From: Tetrahymena elliotti 4EA
Taxonomy: Eukaryota; Ciliophora; Oligohymenophorea; Hymenostomatida; Tetrahymenidae
Assembly (NCBI GenBank): GCA_000231825.2
Contig: JH720306.1
Location: 1,509,912-1,573,911 of the forward strand
Length of the DNA: 64,000 nt
Direction of reading: 5' to 3'
In this document: positions 50,685-64,000 of the stretch, piece after piece
Layout: the number at the start of each line of letters is the position of its first letter
Position numbering within the stretch: the first letter of the stretch is position 1
The notes under the pieces: model-generated
The model's input: only the letters and a program-made list of their open reading frames with translations
Told to the model about the DNA's origin: nothing
The model's database searches: none
Program-made: the position numbers and the translations under genes

Positions 50685-52618
50685 ATGGGGAACTCATGTG
50701 TTTCATCTAGAAAACCCTTGGGTAGGTAAAGACCAGCTAAGCTTTATATACACTCAAAAACTTAAAAAATTGCTTATAAAGGAGATGCAAATGGTATTTC
50801 TCCTTGTAGTCCTGATTAAATGTAAATTTCTACTCAAATTGGTACAGGCCTAGAGAGGGAGGGAGGAATAGATTAAAACTAAATTTAAATTGAAGGATAT
50901 GTAGGAAATGTAACTCCTATCTCTGGATAATCATACAAAAATTACATAAAGATATAAATAAATAACATCCCCATTTCAAACATAACACTTAATAATTAAT
51001 CTAAATTTTCCCAACAAAATAATTAGCATGGATAATAAGAAAATAATCAACTTAACCAAAAGAATTTCTCTATACCTTCTTATTCACAATCAAAAGGCCA
51101 TCCTGAAAATCAAAAAGTTCTAAGTTCCTCTGATCTTCAGCAATACATGCAGTAATATTATGTAAATACCTGGGATTGCCCAATGGATTATTAAGCAAAC
51201 AAGAATAAAAAGATCTAAAAGAAGGAAAATATTCTTAAAGATTTCACAAAAAGTGAAAGAGGATTTTGGAAAGGTCCTACTTAAAATTCTTTATTTGATG
51301 CATTTTATTTAGCATTTACTCTTAATGAAGACTTAGTACTAAATCCTCACGACATTTGGGATTAAATACTTATAACTTTAAAGTAATTCTACTAAAAAAG
51401 CAATATCAAATAAAGTGAATTATTTCCAAGTTCAAAAAAAATACACAAAGACAGTAAAATAATAAACTACAAGGAGACAGCACCTCAAAATTCTAAAAAT
51501 GTAATTATTTTATCTTAATTTTATTCATTTTCAAAGCTTATGAGAAAGCCAAAAATATTTTTAATTTTTTTTTCTCATTCATTTCTTTAAATTTTTTTAA
51601 TTTAAGATGGAATGGTTTGAATTTCTATAACTTTATTTTCCGTTTCTAACTTCAAAAACATTACACTGAGCTTCCAAAATCTCTTAAATTTAAAGAAATT
51701 AATTAATTGAGTTTTGTAAATACTTTCATCTTATCTCAGAAAAACAAAGGAATTTAATATTTTAGAGGATGATTGTATCTTTTTTATAATAAATAATATA
51801 TCTTATTGATTAATTAATTAATAAAGAGTTTTATTTATTTAATAATATAGAAAAGAGAGCTCATCTCTTGGGATTCAATTTTGAAGTAAATCTAAGAGCA
51901 AAACCAATAGACTCTTGATTCTCTATCTTAAGCACAGTCTATTTAATAAGATGCAGCCCTTTAAAATGATTTTAAGATCAAGAGAATCTCATAGCTTGTC
52001 TATAATCAGCTTATATACTTAGATACCGATTTTCCTACTTAAGAGCAGCTTAATAATCTCCCATACACCATTTTTCCTGGTCACTAATACCAAATTAGGA
52101 ACATCGTTTTTAGATCATCTCTCTCTGATTGGTTTCTGTTAAGAGAAAAAATACTAAGCTTAATTGAAGTTGCTCCTGAATTTTGGATTGAACGTCTCTA
52201 TTTTATAATTGATAATTTCGTGGATACTCTGCAAGGCAAGCTGAATCTTTAATTTTGGAACTAAGGCTTTTTAATGAAATCCATAGATTATCTGTAATAT
52301 ATCTATTAATTTACATAAATTAAATTTTAATCATACAACATTTTAAAAAATAGAGATTATTGGAGATTTGGATGGATGAAAGAGCTTTTTAATATCGATT
52401 TTGATAATAATGAATTATATTAGAATGGTATAATTTATACATGTTCAGATATCAGCCATGTATCTTTTTCTAGTCCTTTCACATTTAGAATTTAAGAGCA
52501 TAAAATTGATATTCAAATGAGAATATAAACTCATAAATCATTTTTAACCTAAGCAAAAAATTTACCAAACTCCTTTGAACCCCTTTTAACCATGTATTTA
52601 ATGAAAAACAAGGTCTGA
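50685..52618 (+). CDS. DUF4419 protein with myristoylation-type N terminus (564 aa)
   Basis: Exons 50685-51500, 51545-51715, 51851-52293 and 52354-52618 add up to 1695 nt, 565 codons, TGA 52616-52618. The protein begins MGNSCVSSRKP, the form of a dual acylation signal: Gly2 for N-myristoylation and Cys5 for palmitoylation. After a Gln/Asn-rich linker of about 200 residues, LFDAFYLAFTLNEDLVLNPH followed by DIWDQILITLKQFY is the start of the DUF4419 fold. It continues with a DWFLLREKI segment and YWRFGWMKELF. The DUF is of unknown activity. The signal suggests that it sits on the cytosolic face of a membrane. The first intron (51501-51544) is the least certain, since its acceptor was chosen to keep frame. 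Confidence 0.78.
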
Positions 52619-54243
52619 ATCTATAGAGAAAAAACTGTTTAAATACTATATTATCTATTTACTATAAAATCTAAAGTATTAATACTATCCTCTATCCTCA
52701 TTACCTACTAAAAATGAATTAATAAATAAAAAAATGAACACAATAAAAAACAAACTCACTAATTACTAATCCTCACACATATTCTCTTGGATAAACAATT
52801 ATTACATCAAAAATAAATATATGAAAACAAAAATAATTACTACAAAACCAATTTTTAATTTATCATATAAAAATATAAATTTGAATTATCTTTTTAAATA
52901 AAGCTTAATTATTCTCTAAACTAAAATAAATTAAGATAAATTCATAAGCAAATCATTTTTTAAAAATTTTAATTTTATTCATGTTTATTTATTTATTTGT
53001 TTTGAATATTTTCAATATGAAACTCTTAAATATGATTTAATTCAAAAGATATTAATTCATTTATTTTTTAATTAAAATTTCTTTAATGATTAAATCAAAA
53101 ATCAAAATTATTTCTTTCATAAGTATTTCTTCTGAATTATTTAAGATGAGTACTAAACAAATTTAATCAATGTAGTAAGTGTTATTGACTAACTTACAGT
53201 TTTTAGTAGATGTTTTTTTTTTAATAATCTAAAATATTTTGTTTAATTGAATCTAAATATTTTTAATTAATTTAGTTTTGACTAAAAAATTCAATTTGAG
53301 TAATTTTTAAAATTATTAAATTATACATATAAAAAAATTATTTTATATGAATAATTTTAACAAAAAAATTACTGAGACTAATCAATTAAAATTTTTAAAA
53401 ACATTAAAATCCGTTTTTCAGTAAAAAAATTTTTTTTCTAAATTTATTATGATTTTCTTTGAATTTGAAATAAAAAATATTTTTTGAAAAATAAATTTAC
53501 TTAAATGTATTCAAATTAATATATAAAAAAAATATCTGTCATCAATTTTGAGGAAAAAATTTTATTTAGTTTTGGTTAAATCGTATCAGGGTTTTTTATA
53601 TTTAATTTTTAAATTATTTTTTTTGAATATTGCTAATTGCTTAATAATATTGATAATTTATTTTCAAATAGGTGTGGATTCTTAAAATCCTTAAGTAATA
53701 ATTGCTCAATAATATTTCAATTTAATAAAAAATGAAAAAATGTTCATTTGGTAAAGAACTAAAAAATGATATTAAGAGTTGATATAATAAAATAAGAGTC
53801 TTTGTTAAATATTTAAATAAATCTTTTTCTAAATAATTTAAAAATGAAAAAATTATAATTTGATAAAGAAGTAAAAATGATATTATTTGTTGATTAAATG
53901 AAACAAGATTCTATGTTAAAAGCGATTGGATATGAAAAGAAGTGAAGAGCTCGAATTTTAATCTTTTAATAACATAAAAGCAAAACGTAATGAAATTTGT
54001 ATAAGATTTGAATGAAAGTAAAATTAGAGAAAGTTTTATTTCAGATTTTTGTGACTTATTTCAAGTAAGGATTTTAGAATGGATAAATCATTGATTCATA
54101 TATTAAAATAGCTAAGAATTGATAGTAAAAACAAACTGATTTAAAAATTAAATTATTTAATAACAATTATTACTTTAATTATACAAAATCAATTTTGAAC
54201 ATATTATTCATACATTTACAAATTATAGAAAATTGTTTGAAAA
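52619..54243. other. Intergenic between two plus-strand genes
   Basis: 1.6 kb, A+T rich. A direct repeat of about 112 bp lies near 53725-53925 (separate entry). No gene seen. Confidence 0.6.
53725..53925. repeat. Two direct copies, 112 bp apart
   Basis: ATGAAAAAATGTTCATTTGG at 53732 and ATGAAAAAATTATAATTTGA at 53844 start two similar blocks. Each continues TAAAGAA...TGATATT...GTTGAT, with TGATATT at 53767 and 53879, and ends with an AAGA(G/T)TCT..GTTAAA block. The copies are diverged and noncoding. Confidence 0.5.
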
Positions 54244-55384
54244 ATGGAATAGCCTGAAATGCAAAGAATTAATGGCTCTAACAAGCATGATGATGACATT
54301 GTTGCTGAAGAAAATTTCACTTGTTATTAAACATGTATAGCTTGTTGTGGTAAATTTTAAGGATGCTTAGGTATGTGGTTACCATTCCCATGCTGCTGCT
54401 GTCCTAAGCCTTTTGTTACAGTCCCTTCATCCAGCAAAGGCATATAAGAGAAATTTGGTGGATTTTAAAAAGTTTTAGATCCTGGTCTTCATGAAGTTAA
54501 TCCTTAATGCGAAAAAGTTTATATAATAGATATGAAAACTAAGGTAAATAATACATGTTAAAAATTATAACTAGCAATCATAGAATAAAATATGATATAA
54601 ATTTACAAATACAACTATTTTTAATGATATTAAAAGGTATTAGATCTCAAACGTTAAACAGTAATGACAAATGATAATGTTACAGTAGATATTGATACAG
54701 TTGCTTTTTATAGAATTGTTGAACCTAAAAAGGCTCTCTATAAGATTGTCGACATTTAGTTTTCTCTAGAATGTAATTAATTTGTTAGTTAGTTAGAATT
54801 TATAATAGAATTTTTTCTAAAGAGAATAAACAAGTTTAAATCTTTAATTTTTAAGTTTATTTTAAAATAAACTATGTTCTTATCAATAAAATTATTATTA
54901 TAAATATACAGAATTAACATATGCTTGTCTTAGATCTATTTGTGGTGAACATAGCTTATAAGATCTTTTGGAAAAACGTGAATAAGTTAATGACTAAATT
55001 GAAAATTATGTTGAAGAGCATGTTAAAGACTGGTAAGAGCCTTTTACATAACAAATATTTTTGAATATTATAATTAATTATTTACAAATGATATTTTTAT
55101 GAAATAGGGGTATTTTTGTTGAATAAGTATTCATTAAAGATATGATTTTAAGCAAGACTTTAATTGAAGAAATGTCTATGGTTCCAGTTAGTAAAAAGAA
55201 AGCTGAAAGTAAAGTAATTTCATCAAAGTCTGATGTTGAAAGTGCTAAACTACTCAGATAAGCAGCAGATATGCTTGCTACAGATGCAGCTATGCAAATT
55301 AGATACTTTGAAGTTGTTTAGGCTATATCTGAACATCCAAATAAAAAAGTAGTTTTCTTACCTTTAAGAGCTGATGAAGAATGA
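54244..55384 (+). CDS. Stomatin-like SPFH/band 7 protein (277 aa)
   Basis: Exons 54244-54543, 54637-54772, 54912-55032 and 55108-55384 total 834 nt, 278 codons, TGA 55382-55384. The band 7 domain is clear: KFGGFQKVLDPGLHEVNPQC, TVMTNDNVTVDIDTVAFYRI, ALYKIVDIQF, LRSICGEHSLQDLLEKREQV, DWGIFVEQVFIKDM. The C terminus has the stomatin-type end (AMQIRYFEVVQAISEHPNKK, VVFLPL). Stomatins oligomerise on the inner face of membranes and regulate channels or microdomains. In place of the usual hydrophobic hairpin the N terminus has a Cys-rich stretch (CYQTCIACC and PFPCCCCPKPF), likely palmitoylated. Three introns of 93, 139 and 75 nt. The gene is convergent with the acyl-CoA synthetase. Confidence 0.9.
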
Positions 55385-55944
55385 AAACAAAAATTATCTC
55401 CCTGATTAATTATTAATTTATAAAATAAAATATTTATCTTAAATTATTTATGTTTATTCATTTTTTATTTGCTTGAATTTTTTATCATTTTGCTATTTTG
55501 ATAAAATTATAACTATAAATTATCTCCCTAACATAAATTAATTAAGTTATATATATAATATAAGATAATGTTATATTTATTATTATAACTTAATTAAGGT
55601 AATATTAGATAGAATAGCTAGCTACATTAATCAATAAATTTTTTATCTATTATTTTTAAAAATATTTATGAGTCAGAAGAGATCTTATTTTCAACCTTTA
55701 AAAACCGAAACCATTAAACAATTATTGTAAAAATTATTGATTTAAATTTGAAAGCATTTTTTCTTTTATGAAAAAATTAAATATTTTAAAATTTAATCAA
55801 CTTGTTTGTTACTGTTTTAATAGAAAATTGTGTAAAAAAGAAGATTTAAGTTATTGATAATTTATGAAAAAATGACTGAAAAATAGCAAATATAAATGGT
55901 TATAAAATTTAACTTTAAATTATTATTATTATTATCTTATTAAA
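55385..55944. other. Convergent intergenic region with a 14-bp inverted repeat
   Basis: TTAATTAAGTTATA (55538-55551) is complementary to TATAACTTAATTAA (55584-55597). It lies between two convergent 3' ends. In such A+T-rich DNA it may be chance. No gene. Confidence 0.55.
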
Positions 55945-58778
55945 TCAAAGTTTAGGATCAACATAAAGAGATTCAATAAGAGCTTCATATTTCTAATTGA
56001 CAATGTTTCTTTTTAATTTAAGAGTAGGAGTGAGTTCACCTGCATCAATTGAGAAATCACTATCTAAGATAGCATATTTTTGAATATTTTGAGCTCTTGA
56101 AATAGCCTTAGAATTAGTCTTCTTAATGGCTTATTCAATAGCTTAAAGAATCTTAGGATCCTTTTTGGCTTCAGCAACAGTTTTAGCTGTTGATCCAAGA
56201 GCTTCAAATTCTTTAAGAGTTTCAGGAGATAATTAATTGGTCATTTTTTCACCATCCTAGACAAACTTAAAGGTAAGGAGAACAACTAAAAACTTTCTCT
56301 TGTCACCAATGACAACAGCATTTGATACAAAGTTAAGGTTTTCTTTAAGAATGTTTTCAATTAAAACTGGAGCAACATTTTCACCACCAGCAGTGATAAT
56401 AAGTTCTTTAATACGTCCAGTAATAGTCAAATTACCAAACTTATCTAATTTTCCTACATCTCCACTGTGTAAGAAGCCTTAAGCATCAATAGTTTAACGG
56501 GTAGCTTCTTCATTCTTGAAGTATCCCATAAATCTATTACGTCCCTTGTAGCAAATTTCACCATTTCCATCTTTATCAGGTGAGAAAATAGATAAATCAG
56601 TACCAGCAATACCGGCACCAGTTGAGTTGAAGAAATCACCTTCAAATTTATCATAATTAGAAGGATCACTTAAGCATTCTGGACCAGCACATTCAGACAT
56701 ACCTTTATTTAAAAAAATAAATCATTTAAATAAATTTTTAACAATTTACAAAATGAATTGAAATAATTATTTTCATAACAAAAGTGTATTTACCATAACC
56801 AGAAATGAGATACATATTTAAGGAGAGGAAATATTCACGGATAGCAGGGGAAAGAGGAGCAGCTCCATACATTAAGAAACGAGACTTATCTAAACCTAAA
56901 GCTTTCTTAACATTGTTATAGACAACTTTCTTTGCAAGTCCAAATCCAAAAGGTAATTTCTTACCGTGGACTTCAGCAAAAGTACCTTCAACACCGATAC
57001 CCTTAGCCCAAGTTGCTATTAATTATTAAAAAAAGTTAATTTAATCATAGATATTACAAAAAATTTACCAATCTTAGACTTTAACCATCCATTAGAAGCA
57101 GCAATACCTTTCATCTTTTCTTCAATTTTTTCCCAAACTCTAGGAACAGAGAAGAAGAAAGTAGGGCGGACTTCCTTTAAGGTTTCAACTAAAGAGCCTG
57201 AAAGGGCAGAAGGATCAGCAAAGAACATATGAGCACCACCTTCAATATTACCAACAATATCAATAATTTAAGCAGCAACGTGTGAAAGAGGAAGATAACT
57301 GACTAATCTTTCTTGTTGATTGGGAGCTAAACCATACTTACCAATACAAGCTTTGCAAGTCCATGTATAGTTATCATGAGAAAGCATAACACCCTTGGGC
57401 ATACCAGTAGTACCTATAAAAATTAAAAGAATAAATAGTTTTGATTAATTTTGTGAAATGAGTGGATTTGATTAAATTTTTGAATTAAGACTGAAGCTGC
57501 TTAACTTCTTATAATATTATTGAGTTTGAGTTATTTTCTTACTTTTTATACTATGCTAATAATTTGATTATTTTTGATGAAATTAATTTCAGAAAATTCC
57601 ATATCATTTTTATGATTAAAAAAATAAACACATTTCATTCAACATAGGAAAAGAATTAGGATAAAAAAAGCAAAGACAAACTTTATTTTTATCTCCATTT
57701 TATCTTAGTCTTTATTCTTTTTATTTGTTTATTGAAAATCCTAAATATTTATTTACCTGAAGTGTAGACAAGAGTACAACAGTTACCAGGTCTCTATTTA
57801 ATCATTCTATTTTCTAAGATATCAGCTGGATTTTCAGTCTTGAAGGATCTACCATAAGACATAAATTAGTCCCAAGTGAAAACCTTAACTCTACAGTTTT
57901 CAGGTACATTCTTGATGGTATCATTGTAAACAACAATATATTTCAAGAGAGGGAGCTTGTCAATAACCTTTAAGTATTTATCTAAGTGGTTTTAATTTTC
58001 AACAATAACGACTTCGCAGTCAGAGTCTTGAGCAACATACTAGCAAGCTTCAGGACCGTTTGTGGTATAAACACCAACTGGAAGATAGTAACCAAAAATA
58101 GATCCGTAAAAGCTGATAACCCATTCCGGTGAGTTGAAACCAATGATGTTAATACTACGATAAGGGGTTATACCAAGGGAGATAAGAGCTTTACCGAAAA
58201 CCTTGCTTTCTTCAAAATATTGCTTGTAAGAAAGAGTAACCCACTTTTCATTTTTCTTAACACTCAATGCAGGAGAATCTGGGATTTGTTTAACGATTCT
58301 TTCAAACATTTCTACTAATGTGTAAGGTTATTCACTTCCTGTTTTATAAATAAAAATGATAATTAGCAAATGAAGCTATAGCTTTTTAAATAATAAAGCC
58401 TAAAGATTAATATCTCTGCTTTGTGCTATTAGCAAAATCTAAATAGATGTAGAAGATAGAATTGATTTTTTGCTACTTCAAAAAACAATCTTAAAACGTT
58501 TAATTTTATAGAAATAAGTGAAAAGTTAATTTGGGGGTGCTTGAGAGAGTCTTCTTATCTATGAATTTGTAGCTAGCAGTTTAAATAGAATGAGAATTAA
58601 GATTACCAGGACCAGATTTTTTAACTCTAATTGGTAGTTCTAAGGTATAATCAAGAGTCCAGTTGTAATTTTTGTAAGGATCTTTAGGGTCATAGACAGA
58701 GGCTAATCTCTAAAATCCTTCAGGAGAGCAGTAGAGATACTCATTATCATCAAGTTTGGGTAAAAATGAGGATGACAT
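55945..58778 (-). CDS. Long-chain acyl-CoA synthetase, bubblegum (ACSBG) type (692 aa)
   Basis: Five exons: 58778-58607, 58338-57757, 57413-57069, 57015-56794 and 56702-55945. Total 2079 nt, 693 codons, TGA 55945-55947. AMP-forming enzyme motifs are intact: YTSGTTGMPKG around residues 249-259, LPLSHVAAQ, YGMSECAGP, and HSGDVGKLDKFGNLTITGR with IKELIITAGGENVAP. ANL-superfamily enzymes activate fatty acids to acyl-AMP and then acyl-CoA using ATP and CoA. The SGYGMSECAGP and ENVAP motifs and the overall length fit the ACSBG branch better than ACSL. The N terminus (MSSSFLPKLDDNEYLYCSPEG) has no signal peptide. The first two introns are long for this genome (268 and 343 nt). It is likely to feed lipid synthesis or beta-oxidation; location not readable. 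Confidence 0.92.
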
Positions 58779-60834
58779 TTATTTTTAAATTGAACCTAGT
58801 TTTATATCTTCTTGCTATTTTGCTGTTATTTAGAAATTTTGAATTTCTATATGTCAATCAATTAATCTTTTAGTTATTTAATTTTATTAATTTATTATTA
58901 ATTATGCAAATTTCTTTCTTGTTTTAAAGATATTTTTTAAAAGTAAGATTAAATCATTAAACTATATTAAAAGTAGTAATTAATTGGCTTCCTTTATTTG
59001 CATAACATAGTTGCTTAAAATTTTTAAATAATATAAATAAAAGGGCACGCAAATTTCCCACCTATTCGTTTAATTTATGTCATCTAAATCGCCTTGAATA
59101 ACAAACACATCGATGACGTAAATTACATAACTAAGGTTATTATCGCAAAACGATCTTTACTGTAAATTTTCATCAAAAAATACTCTAATGTTTAAGTAAA
59201 CTTTTTATTATATGCTCCTATACCGTTGTCTTAGTATAATTAAACTTTTCTGCTTATTTCTGATACGCTTTTATCATAATTTACGCCACATCCAGCAATC
59301 AAATGTTTTGTGATAAAAATATAAAATAAAAATAAAAAAATTTAAAAGTATCTCTAGAAATACATATTAAAGTCTTTAAAATAATATCTTGATGTCAAAA
59401 TAATTATGTTAAATTTAAATTAATATTAGTAACATTTCATTCTCAAAGCTTTTATTTATATTCAAGACATTTCTCTTTAAAATTTATAAGATATTTTCTA
59501 ACTATTATAATATTTAATTTCTAAAAAATTTAGACTAAATGATGACATCAATTTCATCACTAAAAATAAACTTCTTTCTTCCAATAAAAAATTGATGGAT
59601 ATTGAAATAAAAAAAATTAGATTATCTTTAACACATTATTCAAAATATCAAACAAAATATCTTATTAATATTTTATCTTTCTTCTAATTATTTTTTTTAA
59701 GTTTTATCAATGTAATAAAAATTATTTTTATTTTTCACTAAAGAAATTTAATTATTTTCTACTTCCTCACAAATAAAAAAATGTGAATTATTTGTATGAA
59801 ATCATCTTTAATTAATAAAAAGAATCAATGACCATATTTACTATTTTAAAAATCCTTTAAAGACATTAAAATATTTTGTAAAGAGAAAGCTAATGGGATT
59901 TAGCTTCCACAATAAACTATTTGAATTTGGGTGTGAAATTAATTTATTTGATAAAATTTTTACTAATTTCAATTTCAAACAAATGATTTTCTTTCTCAGA
60001 TATTAAGAATTATTTTTTAATTTTTTAAGGTAAAAATCAAACCTAAATTTAAAATGAAAATTTTTGTTTAATTATATAATTTATTCTAATTTATGACACT
60101 ATTAAAATAGTATATTAATTTAATAATATTTAGTTGTTTATTTAAATTCATTTATCATTTAAAATCTTTTTTAAATAAAAAACTAAATTTTTCAATACTA
60201 CAAAAGTATTTATTTATTTTAGACAATTAACCTTTTTGAGATTTAATTTTGTTTGCCTTATTTTGATTTGATTTCAATTATTTTGGATTTTCTTACAAAA
60301 AAATGGTTAGCAAAAAGGTAAATAAAATTTAAAATAAATTTTTTATTTAATAATTCAAAATAATTTTAAAAAGTTAAAGATAATTCAAAAAGTTATTTTT
60401 TTTAAATAAACAGAAATCTTTATTGAAATGGTAATACAAAAAAGTGAAATTTACCTATATTTTTGAGAGAATAGGTAATTAGGTAGTGTATTGTATTAAA
60501 AATGATATTGTTTGCTTTGAGCATTTAAAAATGGAACTAAAGTTGCTATATATAAATATTTGTGAATTCATAACACAAGAGGTCATGTTAAAGTGACTAA
60601 CAAACTAAATGATTATTTGATTGGCATATTATCTAGATGCATTCCTTATGAATAATAATGAATAGAAAAGAAATTTAGCCAATTAATTGAAAAAAGATAA
60701 TTTTAAAGAGGGGGAAACATATTGATTTTAAGGCCAAATCAAAATATCTATTAAGAGAAATTAATCAAGGGAAAAACAAATAAAAGTAAAGTAAAAGATA
60801 AATTAAAAAGCAAAGGAAAAAAAAAATAAAAGAA
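58779..60834. other. Divergent intergenic region (2 kb) with a structured GC-rich island
   Basis: Between the acyl-CoA synthetase start and RPL4. Mostly A+T rich. The stretch 59041-59165 is clearly richer in G+C and can fold (separate entry). The 100 bases before the RPL4 ATG are purine-rich, with AAAGAAATG at the start codon. Confidence 0.6.
59041..59165. other. GC-enriched intergenic island with an 11-bp stem
   Basis: TTTATGTCATC (59074-59084) pairs with GATGACGTAAA (59112-59122), with one G-U wobble in RNA. A second small hairpin is ATCG-CAAAA-CGAT near 59143. No coding frame covers it. It may be a small noncoding RNA gene, an upstream control region or a leader exon. Confidence 0.35.
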
Positions 60835-63124
<2,290 letters not shown>

Positions 63125-63968
63125 AATTGATCTTTAATCTGAATTTTTAACCTCTATTCTAATAAACTGCACATACAACTAACTATAAATATATATATAT
63201 ATCATGCACTATTTAATATTGTATTAAATATTATATGGTAACCTACTTCGTAGGATATTTAAATTTCCACCTCTGTCTTTCCTCAATTCTTATATGCTCT
63301 TAAAAATTTGCAAATCAAAATGCAAACAAAACTCTAATATCCTCCATTTTTATTTATTCAATTTATTTTTCTTTTAAATTTTAACAAATTTAAAACACAT
63401 AAATAAATTGTTAAAATTCTACAAAATTATTTTTTAAGTTTATAAAAAAATAAATGAATGAAAAATAATTTTCCAATAATAACATTTACAATTATTAACT
63501 AAAAACAAAAAATTTCAAACTGAGTAAAAAAAACCCAAAAAAAGACTATTTTTTATATTTTTTCAGTCATTTTAGCACACATTTTTATTTTAGCTAGATT
63601 TGTTTATTATTTTGGTTTCTTACAGTATGATAACTACAGAAAAAAAAATCCATAATTTTTTTAGTAAAGAAATAATTTAGAACAGCAGTTCATATTTATT
63701 TCAATATTATATATAAATCTTACTTTTAAAAATCAAAGTATTCATGACTTTGATCCTTGTTTAGCTGAACATGTAACAATAATCATTTATCAAATTTTTA
63801 ATTTTAAATTTAAAAATTAATAATATTAATTTGTGTTAATAGCAATAATTTCTTTCCTTAGATTAGTTAAATAGTATTTTCTAGACTTAATATCAATTTA
63901 TATTTTTTGAAAACTTTTTTAATAAGAAATCATTTACAAAATTTATTTTTATAAGATCGAAACTGATA
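63125..63968. other. Subtelomeric noncoding DNA
   Basis: About 840 bp of A+T-rich unique sequence between RPL4 and the telomere. A TA microsatellite occurs near 63189-63201. No subtelomeric repeat, gene or RNA seen. Confidence 0.75.
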
Positions 63969-64000
63969 TTGGGGTTGGGGTTGGGGTTGGGGTTGGGGTT
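63969..64000 (+). repeat. Macronuclear telomere, (TTGGGG)n
   Basis: Five perfect TTGGGG units plus TT run to the last base. The G-rich strand points outward, so this is the true right end of the chromosome. TTGGGG without TTTGGG variants is the Tetrahymena repeat. Only part of the telomere is assembled. Confidence 0.98.

Overview
The window is the right-hand end of a macronuclear chromosome from a Tetrahymena-like oligohymenophorean ciliate. Three things show this. The last 32 bases (63969-64000) are pure TTGGGG repeats, the Tetrahymena telomere. The DNA is extremely A+T rich. All recognisable genes read through TAA and TAG as glutamine and stop only at TGA, so standard-code ORF calling cuts them into fragments and misses most of them. 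I rebuilt the genes by hand with the ciliate code (TAA/TAG = Gln) and short GT...AG introns, mostly 44-100 nt. For every multi-exon model the exon lengths add up to a whole number of codons, which is a strong internal check.

Layout, left to right: the 3' end of an unidentified gene (2-265,+); a MORN-repeat protein with a long Gln/Asn-rich tail (775-4542,-); a short-chain dehydrogenase with nine exons (5228-6719,-); a 96-residue unknown (7677-8032,-); a small unknown (8678-9238,+); a 761-residue coiled-coil protein (10767-13151,-); a sphingolipid delta-4 desaturase-type enzyme (14869-15972,-); a USP-family deubiquitinase homologue that has lost its catalytic Cys and His (17185-20519,-); the giant ciliary protein CFAP47 (21353-32236,+, 22 exons); outer-arm dynein light chain 1 (33423-34031,-); an Aurora-like kinase with a C-terminal coiled coil (35154-37483,+); a TATDN1-type nuclease (38716-39869,+); a 1293-residue low-complexity protein (40228-44180,+); a kelch-like protein (44816-47461,-); a DUF4419 protein with a myristoylation-type N terminus (50685-52618,+); a stomatin-like SPFH protein (54244-55384,+); a bubblegum-type long-chain acyl-CoA synthetase (55945-58778,-); ribosomal protein L4 (60835-63124,+); then about 840 bp of subtelomeric DNA and the telomere.

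These are ordinary single-copy nuclear genes with their own promoters, not operons. Themes that recur are ciliary architecture (CFAP47, DNAL1, possibly MORN), membrane lipid metabolism (desaturase, acyl-CoA synthetase, SDR, SPFH), and signalling or ubiquitin-type proteins (Aurora-like kinase, pseudo-USP, kelch). RPL4 stands out by its C/G-ending codons, as expected for a very highly expressed gene.

The least expected items are the inactive USP with an in-frame TGA (or a 201-nt intron that keeps frame), a 136-nt near-perfect hairpin at 32584-32719 that is much richer in G+C than its surroundings, a box C/D snoRNA-like element inside RPL4 intron 1, and a duplicated hairpin-bearing element at 38168-38371. 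No CRISPR array, phage, insertion sequence, rRNA or tRNA was seen.
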